Origin: Chara braunii
Taxonomy: Eukaryota; Streptophyta; Charophyceae; Charales; Characeae
Assembly: GCA_003427395.1 (NCBI GenBank)
Contig: BFEA01000723.1
Coordinates: 177,305-197,930, forward strand
Direction: 5' to 3'
Length of the DNA stretch: 20,626 bases
Shown: positions 8,929 to 17,439 of the stretch, one piece after another
How the letters are laid out: the number at the start of each line of letters is the position of its first letter
Numbering within the stretch: position 1 is the stretch's first letter
Program-made: the position numbers and the translations under genes
The notes under the pieces: generated by a model
The model's database searches: none
Seen by the model: the letters and a program-made list of their open reading frames with translations, nothing else
Told to the model about the DNA's origin: nothing

Positions 8929-9831
8929 TCACAAACAGACCTCCGCTACCCACCCCTCCCGATCCCCACCCAGCCACTCCCTAGAGAATTGTAATACGCG
9001 TTCTTGAATGTCCTTGGATCTGTGGAAGTTGTCGAGAGATTGTTTAGTGATCTTCCATCTATGCAAGAGCTCCAATTGGAATTGTGTTTTGAGGTGCTCC
9101 AACCTCTCCTCACCCTCAATCCGTACCTTGTCTAAAGTGAGAACGCAGCGTTGTGACGCCCAACCTCACGCCCAGCGTGACTTCCTGATCGGAGTGGGAT
9201 GGTGGCTTGGAAGTGCGAAAAGGTGTGTGCCAAGGATTTTTGGGAATTTGGGGTGGAGTCCCAGGTCGGAACTGAGATCTCTGATGGCAAGTTTCAGGGG
9301 CAGGAGTGCAAGTGTCTTCTGCTCAGAGTTGAGGCGATGACCGACCGTGCTGCCTGAGCCGGGGTGGGGTGCTACGGGTGTCTCTGTGGGAGTGCTCGTA
9401 CCGCTGCTTGTCGCCGCACGTCTCGGGGTCTGAGGAAGATGAATCGGACTCTCATCGCTCAGTCCTAGGATAGGCTCATTGCGTGACCCTCGCTTGCTGA
9501 AGCTCGTCGGGCTGCCGACACTCTGAGCACGGCGGATGGGGCCAGAACCTGGCTATGGAATCCCAGGAGACCACGAGTACCTGATGGTAGGGGAGGACGG
9601 TATAGTGGGGAGGGAAGTTAGTGGTAAGGTATTGCTGGTTCTGACTGTCGGGATAATCGGGGATCCGCGAGTCTCGGTTGATTGCCAGCTGGAAATCGCC
9701 CCTGCACAGTCGCTCGTTTTCGGTTCGGCAGGGATACTCGAGATTTCCCGAGTTCCGTAGGTGGCGCTGTTGTCGGGTTCGCTGCCGTCGGATCTGTTCA
9801 CTTTCCCAATATGCTCAGTATTCTGGGTTCC
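8929..9831 (-). pseudogene. Decayed minus-strand open frame, Ser/Thr/Pro-rich then coiled-coil
   Basis: One minus-strand frame runs about 300 codons with only two stops (TAG at 9553-9555, TGA at 9166-9168). The upstream part is low complexity and Ser/Thr/Pro-rich (SSGTSTPTETPVAPHPGSGS). The downstream part is a helical, charged segment (RIEGEERLEHLKTQFQLELL, then KSLDNFHRSKDIQERV-like text) ending at 8929. No ATG fits a clear start, and upstream of 9832 the sense may jump to another frame (DMAIDSPFWITDRESLRNPE). The repeat copy at 9160-9313 lies inside it. It could be a gag-like or host remnant, or partly chance openness in GC-rich DNA. Confidence 0.4.
9160..9313 (+). repeat. Copy B of the inverted repeat pair (partner 908-1058)
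   Basis: Matches the reverse complement of 908-1058. It is preceded by TGTGACGCC at 9152-9160; TGTGACGCC is a common opening of plant Ty3 LTRs in the + sense, and its complement GGCGTCACA a plausible LTR end in the - sense. No primer-binding site is recognisable on the minus-strand side (below 9152). It is best read as an LTR fragment of a related element in opposite orientation, or of this element after rearrangement. Confidence 0.6.
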
Positions 9832-10695
9832 TCAGGCTTTCACGATCGGTGATCCAGAAGGGAGAGTCTATCGCCATATCTCGTTCAACCGAATTCTTGC
9901 ATACACATCTTCCTACGCGTGATTGTGGCTAGCTTGTGCGGGCACACGTGTAGATGGCGCGTCCGCGGACAGCCGTTGTCTAACACATGCATGTGTGAGG
10001 GTTGGCAGACCCGATTTTGATCTGCGCAAGCAGCCAAGGAGAAATCCGCACCGGCTCTGTTCTTGCAGCTAATTCCACCAGGCATTTCCACTCAGCAATC
10101 CCCGTTTCCCCTGAACCGTATCTCAGATAGGGATTCCATCATTCCTGTTGAGATCCGTCGGGCTAAGTCCGTTTGTGGTTGCGAGCCGGCCTCGTGAGTG
10201 ATCGTGTAAGCCGTATTCGTCAGATCGTACTTACATGGGGGCTCGCGGGTTAGTCCGTTGTAAATCGATCTATCAGCCAATCACTTATGCAGAAGGGGGT
10301 TCATGCAACGACATTTCAAACAACTCTTTGTTCGAGCAGAAAGCAGTTGCGTACCCAGACATACATCAAAGCATCATAACAGTATCTATTCCTTTCACCT
10401 ACCAATCATCTCAGTGAGAATAGGCCGGCGCTGCGAGCACGGGATGACTTAGAGTTACATGCAAAACATCGGTTATCCCAGCATTACAAATCGGACCCAT
10501 CTCGTCAAGCGAATGCAAAAAGTGAAAGAGGGAGAACACATCACACCAAGCCGAAAGAAATGTCAAAATGCAAAACAAGGGCGTCTCGCCCAGAGCCAAA
10601 ATTTTATACACAAGGACTTAGAAAAGACAAAGAACATTGCAATCCGACATCCGCCCATTTCCTCTCTCTCTCTCTCCGATGCGGACAGTCCGTGA
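9832..10695. other. No recognisable gene
   Basis: Short frames on both strands lack motifs. Mixed composition and scattered short palindromes (for example around ACACATGCATGTGTG at about 9982) fit decayed repeat DNA. A short (CT)n run occurs at about 10663-10676. Confidence 0.4.
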
Positions 10696-11220
10696 TTGTC
10701 CGTCGTCTCGCACCTTACCAACGACGTTGTCACCCCGGATGCGCCCGTCAGGTTCGCCCGTGCGCCACAGTCCGTCGCGGCCTACACGTCAACCCTGCGC
10801 ACTTGGCACCAGCTCGTCGGGTCGCCCAACTGCCTCGTCACCTCTTACTTCGCTCATTATTTGACCCTCACTGATCACGCTAACCTCGAGCTTCCAAAAT
10901 TTTTAAGAGAGGCATCTAATTGCGCCGACGAAATTTGTAGCATGCATACGTGCGCGAAGATGCGAGATTGCAAGGATTGGAAAGAGGAGCAGAGAGAGGA
11001 AGTGCCTACGCTTGGCATGGGCAGATCGCGGTGTGGGGGACGTAGCCACTCTCCACGCTGCCACACATCGATCCAGGCATGCAGCGCTCAGGCCAATCAG
11101 ATGCAGCAAAAAGAAGGGACAAAGGGCGGGAAGAAGACGAGGGAACAAGAAAGAAGATACAGTTACAATGACGTCCACCCAACGATTACAGTTGTATGCA
11201 AGATTAAGGGCGCCTCTTAG
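10696..11220 (+). CDS. Hypothetical ORF, 174 codons, doubtful
   Basis: Opens with a GC-rich segment that reads like protein (SLRTWHQLV-type text followed by SPNCLVTSYFAHYLTLTDHA) and becomes Cys/Lys/Arg-rich and low complexity after about codon 75. Two other frames are also open over the first 180 bases. No motif, partner or family was recognised, and the last half may be chance. It could be a gag or exon fragment of a decayed element. Confidence 0.22.
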   Translation: MSVVSHLTNDVVTPDAPVRFARAPQSVAAYTSTLRTWHQLVGSPNCLVTSYFAHYLTLTDHANLELPKFLREASNCADEICSMHTCAKMRDCKDWKEEQREEVPTLGMGRSRCGGRSHSPRCHTSIQACSAQANQMQQKEGTKGGKKTREQERRYSYNDVHPTITVVCKIKGAS

Positions 11221-11774
11221 TAAGAACTTCGTTCCCGCCGCAGAAGAATGCGCGCAAGAAAGGGTCGCCGCTTCGGCAAGAATTTCAAAAAGTCATAAAC
11301 TCCTATCTGAACTCAAAACTTCAACAGAAAAATTCTGACGAAACAGACGAAAAGCAAAAAGAAATCAGAATTCTGAGAGTCCTTAGAGACTCGTTCTTAG
11401 GAAAATTTAAAAAGAACACCGGAAAGCTCCCGCACAATCATCGCGCCAAAAAAAAATCTCCGTTCCCTCCTTTTACTCCCACCAGAGCAAGAACGAACCA
11501 TCGCCAACCGTTATTAATCGCGCCCAACGGGGCGCGCACACTCAACCGTCTATCTCGGGCCTGTCCCACCACCGCCGAAGGGGAAGGAGCTAAGCAAAGA
11601 AAAAGAAAGAAGCGAGGGCACCGTCACAATTTTTCCACCGATCCCACCTCCCGTAACTTGCCCAGCCTTCCCATCTCAAGACCCCTCATCGTCATTGTGC
11701 AAAAAGTCGCGCGGTACGGAAAATGGTTCGTCACAGCGTTGCCACCACAGGATCCACAAAATCGTTCTTCGTGA
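11208..11774 (+). pseudogene. Open frame without ATG, 188 codons, basic
   Basis: No stop from the TAA at 11205 to TGA 11772-11774. The predicted chain is strongly basic (KKNTGKLPHNHRAKKKSP and KQRKRKKRGHRHN), as in nucleic-acid-binding gag or ORF1 proteins. It begins in helical charged text (LRQEFQKVINSYLNSKLQQK). There is no initiator and no zinc knuckle. Its last 150 bases overlap, antisense, the LINE fragment. Length makes pure chance unlikely but not excluded. Confidence 0.3.
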
Positions 11775-12361
11775 AAGATGAAACATGTTTGTCCCAAAGG
11801 TATTCTCCTGAAAGGGTGGGTAATAACCCATGAGGATGGTCGCCAATCCCACGGCCATGGATGGCCTAAAACCATTTGTTGCCACACCCTATCCCACCAT
11901 CTCCAAGTCAAAACTGTTGATGGGCATTGCATGAAGATGTGGTCTATTGTCTGTGCCCTCTTTCTGGCAGGAAAACCCATGAGGCAGCTGGAGCACCAGG
12001 GGAGCGCACGACCTTGTTGCTCTAAACGCGAATGATCGATGAGCTAGTTGTTGGTAGGGAGACACCGATGCACGATCTGCCACTGTAAGGCCGTGATTTT
12101 TGCGGGTCTGCAATTTGTATCTATAAACCAACGAATCGGGGTGAGAAGATGTCTTTCTACGTTGAGGTGCCTCTGCCATCTATCGATTACTGTATCTTTG
12201 AGACACTGCTTAGTTCTTATCATTTTATATATCGCTTTCACCGTGAGGTCAAAAAGTTTCTTAGGTTTTGGTTGTCTTGGATTATATCGTGTGTCCATCA
12301 TCCATTCCAATGGGTCAAGGGGGAGGTTTTCTAAGGCGAATTCAGGGCTGGCTAACTTGAT
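11624..12361 (-). pseudogene. LINE (non-LTR) ORF2 C-terminus with zf-RVT domain
   Basis: On the minus strand one frame runs from 12361 to 11624 with a single TAG (12044-12046). It reads through LASPEFALENLPLDPLEW, then ITALQWQIVHRCLPTNN, the segment before the zinc knuckle. The knuckle C-x2-C ... H-x4-C follows (CSSCLMGFPARKRAQTIDHI then FMQC). This is the zf-RVT domain found downstream of RT in plant L1-like elements and their relatives. Text resembling the tail (SRRTILWILWWQRC) is in another frame, implying a frameshift near 11800. RT and endonuclease are absent, so this is only the 3' end of an inactive copy. Confidence 0.78.
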
Positions 12362-12429
12362 TCACATTAACATACAGTAAAATGAAGACTCATCGAGATG
12401 ATGTTTTTTTTTTCTTGTTTTTCTTAGAT

Positions 12430-12530
12430 TGATGAATAGATAGATGGATGAATACCTAGATGGATGAATACCTAGATGAATAGATAAACGAATAGATAAA
12501 TAGGTAGATAGATAGATAGATAGATAGATC
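12430..12530 (+). repeat. GATA/GATGAATA-type tetranucleotide-derived repeat
   Basis: Degenerate GATA and GATGAATA units, with a 16-base unit (GATGGATGAATACCTA) present twice in tandem and a pure (GATA)n run at the right end. Confidence 0.85.
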
Positions 12531-12533
12531 AAA

Positions 12534-12592
12534 TGAGAGAGAGAGAGAGGAACATACTGAAAGAGAGAGAGAGTGAGAGAGAGAGAGAGAGT
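12534..12592 (+). repeat. (GA)n microsatellite, interrupted
   Basis: Two (GA)n blocks separated by AACATACTGA. They are complementary to the (CT)n block starting 32 bases downstream, giving a potential long hairpin. Confidence 0.9.
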
Positions 12593-12622
12593 AGTTCAAG
12601 GTTATGTGGTACTTCGGTATGT

Positions 12623-12623
<1 letters not shown>

Positions 12624-12714
<91 letters not shown>

Positions 12715-12715
12715 N

Positions 12716-12804
<89 letters not shown>
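12624..12804 (+). repeat. (CT)n microsatellite, about 90 units, containing one N
   Basis: Essentially pure CT for about 180 bases, with an undetermined base at 12715, so true length is probably uncertain in the assembly. The flanking sequence adds a short (CT)n followed by (CG)n and GTGTG at about 12819-12848, a purine/pyrimidine alternation prone to Z-DNA. Confidence 0.95.
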
Positions 12805-12807
<3 letters not shown>

Positions 12808-13052
12808 GCTAGTTTCTCCTCTCTCTCTCTCTCGCGCGCGCGCGCGTGTGCACGCCAGACCTTTCTTTATCTATCTCTTTCCTTTCGTGTGTTGTGCATT
12901 GCATCCACAGTTCGTTGGCGAATGTTGGTATTGTTAGTCAATCGTAAGAATGACTCATATGGAGGTGTGATAGCTCCACATACGAATACGTTCGGGCACA
13001 GCGGGTATCGAGCGGTTGCTATAGTTTCAACATAGAGAGTGTTGTAGCGTCG

Positions 13053-14252
13053 ATGAAGAAATGTGTTGACCGTCTCCGTGGGGATGGTGAGCTGTTCAAA
13101 ACAGTGGTGGAGGAAGTTTGTATGTCAATCGACAGACTCTCCAAAGAATTTCAAATTTCGCAATGGATGATTATTCATATCCAAACGCAACTTGCAGATT
13201 TGAAAACAGAATTGGTGGACACCAAAGCCTGTACAAGCCGCTTAAAAAAAACGTTTAGTGTATCAGAAGAAGAGAAACGAGTTCTGATGTTGGAAATAAT
13301 AGCTTTGAAGAAAAAAGTTAGCGATCGTAAAATTGTTGACGTTTGCAAGTCGTTCGCTGGAGTTGAATCAATGCTTGACACTTGCGTTCAGGGGAGAGGC
13401 GCTGACCGTCATAAGCGACCTTTAATTGATCATGATATTCACTCATGCGTAAAAAATGACAAATGTGTACTCCACAAGGATTGGGCTAGGTACGACAGCA
13501 AAGAAGTTAAAAACGATAAACTCCGCAGCGACCCACGAAACTTGGTCGACCTTCTCGAATTTGCTCAAGATTGTATTATACACTGTGGAGAATGTATTAG
13601 AGAGAATGGCATATTCAAACACGATAGTTGTGGATCGAAAGGCTAAGTTTATTCAAAACATTAGAATATCGATAGACTTTTGGATAGTTCATCGGATATC
13701 GTTGTCGCGTTGTCTTCGTTTTGCGAGAAAATTGAGGTTGGCGATTATATTTTGTGCGAACGGCGTGAGATAGGTTTATCTGGAGATTGCAATGAGGGGA
13801 GCAGAACGGAAGCATTAGCAGCGACCGTCGTAAGTGACATGTCAAAAGTGGAGGGTTGTGAAAGCGTGACTCATAGTGTATTAAGATGCGAGGATTTTCA
13901 ACGTTTCACATCCATGAACGAGCGTCACAAATTTTCATGTGTGGTCGCAATGATGGCACCATCATTGGGATCCTCATCTTCGGAGGTGCATTTGTCTTCT
14001 GATTTGTTTAAGGCACATGTAGAGATTGCAAACAAAAGAGTTTTTGCACGACTCCTCATAGATTCAATTTCGCACTTGATCTCTATCACAAAAGATTTTA
14101 TGACAATTATTATAGAGAGAGGAGCACGTAGTGGACAAGTGGTTTCATGTCCTACTTGTCAACTTATATCATGTGCACAACAACGCTTACAAATTTTGTA
14201 TAAACAATGTCAGACTGTTTGTAAGTGTCTGATAAAAGACTCAGTTAAATAA
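13053..14252 (+). pseudogene. Coiled-coil, Cys-rich protein of unknown function, two in-frame stops
   Basis: One frame spans 1.2 kb, broken only by TAA 13644-13646 and TAG 13662-13664. The first 110 codons are helical with heptad-like spacing (IQTQLADLKTELVDTK and EEEKRVLMLEIIALKKKV), probably a coiled coil. A Cys/His-rich part follows (HSCVKNDKCVLH and CIIHCGECIREN) and, near the end, CPTCQLISCAQQ and CQTVCKCL. The Cys pairs could bind zinc, but they match no family I recognise. The frame is open back to about 12954 without an ATG, so the 5' end may be an earlier exon. The short interval around the stops might be an intron or ordinary decay. AT-rich sequence follows. Confidence 0.5.
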
Positions 14253-14481
14253 AGGATTAAATATTTTATTAGTTTTAATGTCTTATCTTTATTCTTGCTC
14301 TCTTCTACATCTCCTTCTTTGTATATCTTCAGAAGTTTTGTTAATCTCTATGTTTGTACATTTTTATACGTATTGTTCATTTCTCTTATTTTTTTAGCTT
14401 ATTTTTTTATCTCCTATCATATGTTTAACAATTTTACATGTAAAATATCTTTTTTTTTTTTATCCTTTCAATGATATATAG
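14253..14481. other. AT-rich, T-rich spacer or intron
   Basis: Rich in TTT and TCTTT runs and no coding sense. It ends with a pyrimidine tract and ATATATAG directly before an ATG at 14482, which resembles a 3' splice site. It could therefore be an intron joining the flanking frames or an intergenic promoter region. Confidence 0.45.
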
Positions 14482-15112
14482 ATGACGACAAGTATACACA
14501 AAGGTTGCACGAACGATAAGACATGTATTGACACCGGAGAAATGGTTGCCGACAGGACGGCGGGACACAATGAAGATGAAGGCAAGGGGGATGAGGAGAT
14601 TGCAAAACATGGTGTTGAGGTTGTGAACATAAAAACGTTGTTGATCAGCCGACACAGCAAGGAGAGGCTGACCTGGAAGGCATGACTACTTCGTGGCCGA
14701 GCATCACACATGGTGAAACTGCATATGTAGACACAGAGGAACTCGTATTGGGTTGGGTGACGAAAGATTCTGTTGATACAGGTGGGGAAGCCTCGCAGTT
14801 GGAAGCACCTGCGAGTTACAGTGTGGTTGATAAAACTTCATCCGAGGTAGAGAAAAACATTCAAAACAGGGACAATACTCAAACAACAATTGCACATGGA
14901 GAACGGTGTGCGAATGAAGAGGAAGGAGTTTCTGAATGTGTGGTTAACAAAGAAGATATTGAGCGAACCTGAGCAAGAGAGTATTTCGAGTACGATGTTG
15001 TATGGGAACCAAATGTCATGCAACCAGGGGTAGTGTATGGTCGGAATTGCCTTGCGTTCAAATGCGACGGAAAATTGCTTGCTGTTGAAGCACCACCTGT
15101 GAATGCATGGAG
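14482..15112 (+). pseudogene. Acidic N-terminal part of the H3-fusion gene
   Basis: Sense starts at ATG 14482 in one frame (HNEDEGKGDEEIAKHG), changes frame at about 14620-14640, and continues as an acidic, Thr/Ser-rich, low-complexity stretch (GWVTKDSVDTGGEASQLE). It passes a TGA at 14970-14972 and becomes more ordered (EYDVVWEPNVMQPGVVYG, then NCLAFKCDGKLLAVEAPP). That frame is the same one used by the 624-codon ORF, with only TAA 15114-15116 between them, so the two belong together. The TAA lies inside a perfect 5' splice-site consensus (AG/GTAAGT). Function unknown; probably a disordered leader. Confidence 0.5.
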
Positions 15113-15116
15113 GTAA

Positions 15117-16991
15117 GTGATGCGTGCGATCATAAGAGATCGAATTTTCAGGCTTAACCCTGATCTCTCTGACGAGGTCGTCACCTTGTTTTCCTTACAT
15201 CTATATGAGGAACTAGAGAACAAGAATGAGTTGCGATTGAATGATTTTTTTTACGATAATATTTGTGCTCAAGTCCAATGGATCATTGATCCAAATGATG
15301 ATTGCTCAAGCGACTTTGTTGACAGAAGTGACCCTCGTAGAGACCCTAGATGGGGGTGGGTGCCGCATACCATACCACAGACGACAGGCAAGGTTGTTAC
15401 TCGTCGTCGTGATTTGATTGGCAACTTGTGGCTTGTGACATACATAAATGGGATGATGTGTTTCAGAGTGTTGGACCAGGAATCACGCAAGGAACACGAG
15501 GGAGAAAGTTATCCAAGAAGAAGCAATCCCATCTCTTTCTTGATGAAGGATGGTGAACTGTTACTGGCCAGTCACAACGTCTCCTACACATACAAACGAG
15601 GACACAACGAGAGGTGGAGTGAGCAGTGGTCTCCCATTTGGGACCCGAATGTCCACCTTCCTCAAAATGTTGGAAAATTTGATGTCAGCGACACAATGTT
15701 AGCAAAGTTAGAGTGTGTAGGGGCAAAGGGTGTGGAGGCGTACAGATATCATGTAAATTGGATTCATAACATCCTTCAATCTGCGAAGTTCAACACAGGA
15801 GATATGATGGCTGCACGTTATTCCACGTCAGAGGGCAAAACTCACTGGCTCCCAATGGGATTCTTGAAGGAAGGGTTGTGGAAGCACTGGCAGTACATTG
15901 TCATTCTTGCAAAAGTTTGGATGATGAACTTGCATGTGGAGGATAAGGAATGTATTGAACGACATGCACAACATTGCGGGATGCAGATACGTGATGAGGA
16001 TCTACAGATGGTTATTGCAGGGTACGATACGTTTCCTCATAAGGACATGTGGTACATCAGGGAGGAGGGAATGAATGAAAATGATAATAATGTGCGATGG
16101 AGTGATGGTCTTTCCAATTTGCAAAAAAGATTTGAATCCCTTGGTCTATTGGGTTGGGTTCCAAAGATATGGGTTGAGAAGAATGTGGATGGTACACCCA
16201 TCCACGTTCTTTTCAAAGACCTATTGGGGGTATCTTTCATGCTGACGTACAGAGACGGATTGTTGCAAGATTGTCGTTACTGTGCAAAGGAAGATGCAAT
16301 CTATGAGAAGTTTCAACGCCAGGCAGAGAAAGGTTCAGGATCACCGTTGAAGAAAAGTGAAGGTGCTATACCTTTTGATGCAAATGAAGGACAAGCAGGT
16401 TACAAAGGTGGAAAGAAGAAAAACATCAGTGTCGGAAAGAAAAAGGTGGAGTCGTGTCGACCACGTGAAGGTAAGAAGGAAAAACGTATAGTCATTGAGG
16501 ATGATGACAATGAAGACAGTGCTGCAGCTGAAAATGGAAAAACAAAGAATGAAGTTGGAGGCAAAGAGGGAGATGACAATGGCAAAAATAAAATAAAGAA
16601 AATTGAATCTGTATCACGGGATGCGGGAAATAAACAAATCAAACAGATGGAAGAGCATGAAACACAATCTCGTGGAAAGAGGAGTTTCCAATCCAAAGAA
16701 AAAGGGAAGAAAGAGAATCTCAGATCCACGGGAATGAGACAGGAGAGAGATGAAGTGGAAGAGAAGGGAAAAAGAAAAAGGCAGGTTCGTGAAGAACAAC
16801 CAAAATCTGTGGTTTATAAGGACGAAGGAGGTAAAAAACTAAGAGATTGGCAAAAAAAAGAGGTGGATAGAAGGAAGGGAAGGAAGGCATCAGCAGAGCA
16901 AGAAGTGCAGTTACGACATTTGTCTCCAGCAATCGAAGTGGCACGTCAGATGCGGCTCATGCAGTCAACAACAACCCTATTATTCCTTTGA
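15117..16991 (+). CDS. Large unknown protein leading into a histone H3 fold
   Basis: 624 codons without interruption. Residues 1 to about 400 are ordered, rich in Trp and Tyr (DPRWGWVPHTIPQTTG, MGFLKEGLWKHWQYIVILAK and SLGLLGWVPKIWVEKN) and match no family I know. Residues about 405-590 are a highly charged Lys/Glu/Arg-rich linker with nuclear-localisation-like clusters (KGKRKRQVREEQ). The last 21 residues, from P604, line up without gaps with the alpha-N helix of histone H3 (R..R..Q.ST..LL). The TGA at 16989-16991 then cuts the fold, which continues in the next frame. ATG 15120 or an upstream join to 14482 are alternative starts. The product would presumably be nuclear. Confidence 0.6.
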   Translation: MMRAIIRDRIFRLNPDLSDEVVTLFSLHLYEELENKNELRLNDFFYDNICAQVQWIIDPNDDCSSDFVDRSDPRRDPRWGWVPHTIPQTTGKVVTRRRDLIGNLWLVTYINGMMCFRVLDQESRKEHEGESYPRRSNPISFLMKDGELLLASHNVSYTYKRGHNERWSEQWSPIWDPNVHLPQNVGKFDVSDTMLAKLECVGAKGVEAYRYHVNWIHNILQSAKFNTGDMMAARYSTSEGKTHWLPMGFLKEGLWKHWQYIVILAKVWMMNLHVEDKECIERHAQHCGMQIRDEDLQMVIAGYDTFPHKDMWYIREEGMNENDNNVRWSDGLSNLQKRFESLGLLGWVPKIWVEKNVDGTPIHVLFKDLLGVSFMLTYRDGLLQDCRYCAKEDAIYEKFQRQAEKGSGSPLKKSEGAIPFDANEGQAGYKGGKKKNISVGKKKVESCRPREGKKEKRIVIEDDDNEDSAAAENGKTKNEVGGKEGDDNGKNKIKKIESVSRDAGNKQIKQMEEHETQSRGKRSFQSKEKGKKENLRSTGMRQERDEVEEKGKRKRQVREEQPKSVVYKDEGGKKLRDWQKKEVDRRKGRKASAEQEVQLRHLSPAIEVARQMRLMQSTTTLLFL

Positions 16992-17365
16992 TGCCTTTCA
17001 TCCGGTTTATAAGAGAAATTTTGTTGGATTTCAGCACCTCACAAGGTTTTCATGTTTATAGGTTGGAGGCAAACGCAGTGAAAGCCCTCCAAGAGATTGC
17101 TGAGTTTTGGCTGGTGCATGAATTTTCATGTACCAGACTTGCTGCAGCCCACCGTGGATGTGTGACTGCCACAAATAAGGACATTCAATTGGTGATGGAA
17201 ATTTTGAAGGCTGAAAATGACTTCAATGTTAGCAGATGATCCGTACCTGTGTTCAAGGAAAAGGCTGATAAGAAAGAGAAAGAAAGTGGAGGGGAGGAGA
17301 GCAGCGAGAATGAGGTGGTAGAGGGTGCATCACGGCATAGACGCTCGAAGAGATTAAGAGAATAG
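16988..17365 (+). pseudogene. Histone H3-fold domain (H3/CENH3-like), continuing the 624-codon ORF
   Basis: After the frame change the sequence reads MPFIRFIREILLDF (alpha 1), an enlarged loop 1 (STSQGFHVYRLEANAV), VKALQEIAEFWLVHEF (alpha 2), then VTATNKDIQLVMEIL (loop 2 and alpha 3). The P-F-x-R-x2-R-E-I, A-L-Q-E, L-V-x2-F and K-D-I-Q-L signatures are diagnostic of histone H3. The alpha N to alpha 1 spacing equals canonical H3 if one base is missing at the T run around 16987. Loop 1 is about five residues longer than in canonical H3, a trait of centromeric H3. TGA 17237-17239 is followed in frame by a charged tail ending RHRRSKRLRE (TAG 17363-17365). The first codon given is TTG; there is no independent promoter evidence. 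Confidence 0.82.
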
Positions 17366-17439
17366 TGGTTTTTTGTGTGTGTATGAGCTAGTGGAATCCT
17401 AGGTACCTTCAAGTCAGTTTTTTCTTGTGGTTGTCATAG

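Larger units (their letters stand above)
12362..13052. other. Non-coding spacer dominated by simple repeats
   Basis: Contains T-rich sequence, GATA/GATGAATA repeats, (GA)n, (CT)n and (CG)n. The long plus-strand frames across it encode only alternating Ser-Leu from the CT repeat and are artefacts. From about 12950 a frame joins the next gene without an ATG, so exon sequence may begin before 13053. Confidence 0.7.

Noticed and set aside
908-9313. DIRS-type element, because of inverted repeats
   Set aside because: The element encodes a clear DDE integrase and aspartic protease, not a tyrosine recombinase.
12533-13035. Long plus-strand frames encoding alternating Ser-Leu
   Set aside because: They are translations of the (CT)n microsatellite and contain an N; no gene.
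16400-16944. Phe/Ser/Leu-rich minus-strand frames as membrane proteins
   Set aside because: They are antisense shadows of the Lys/Glu-rich linker of the 624-codon ORF.
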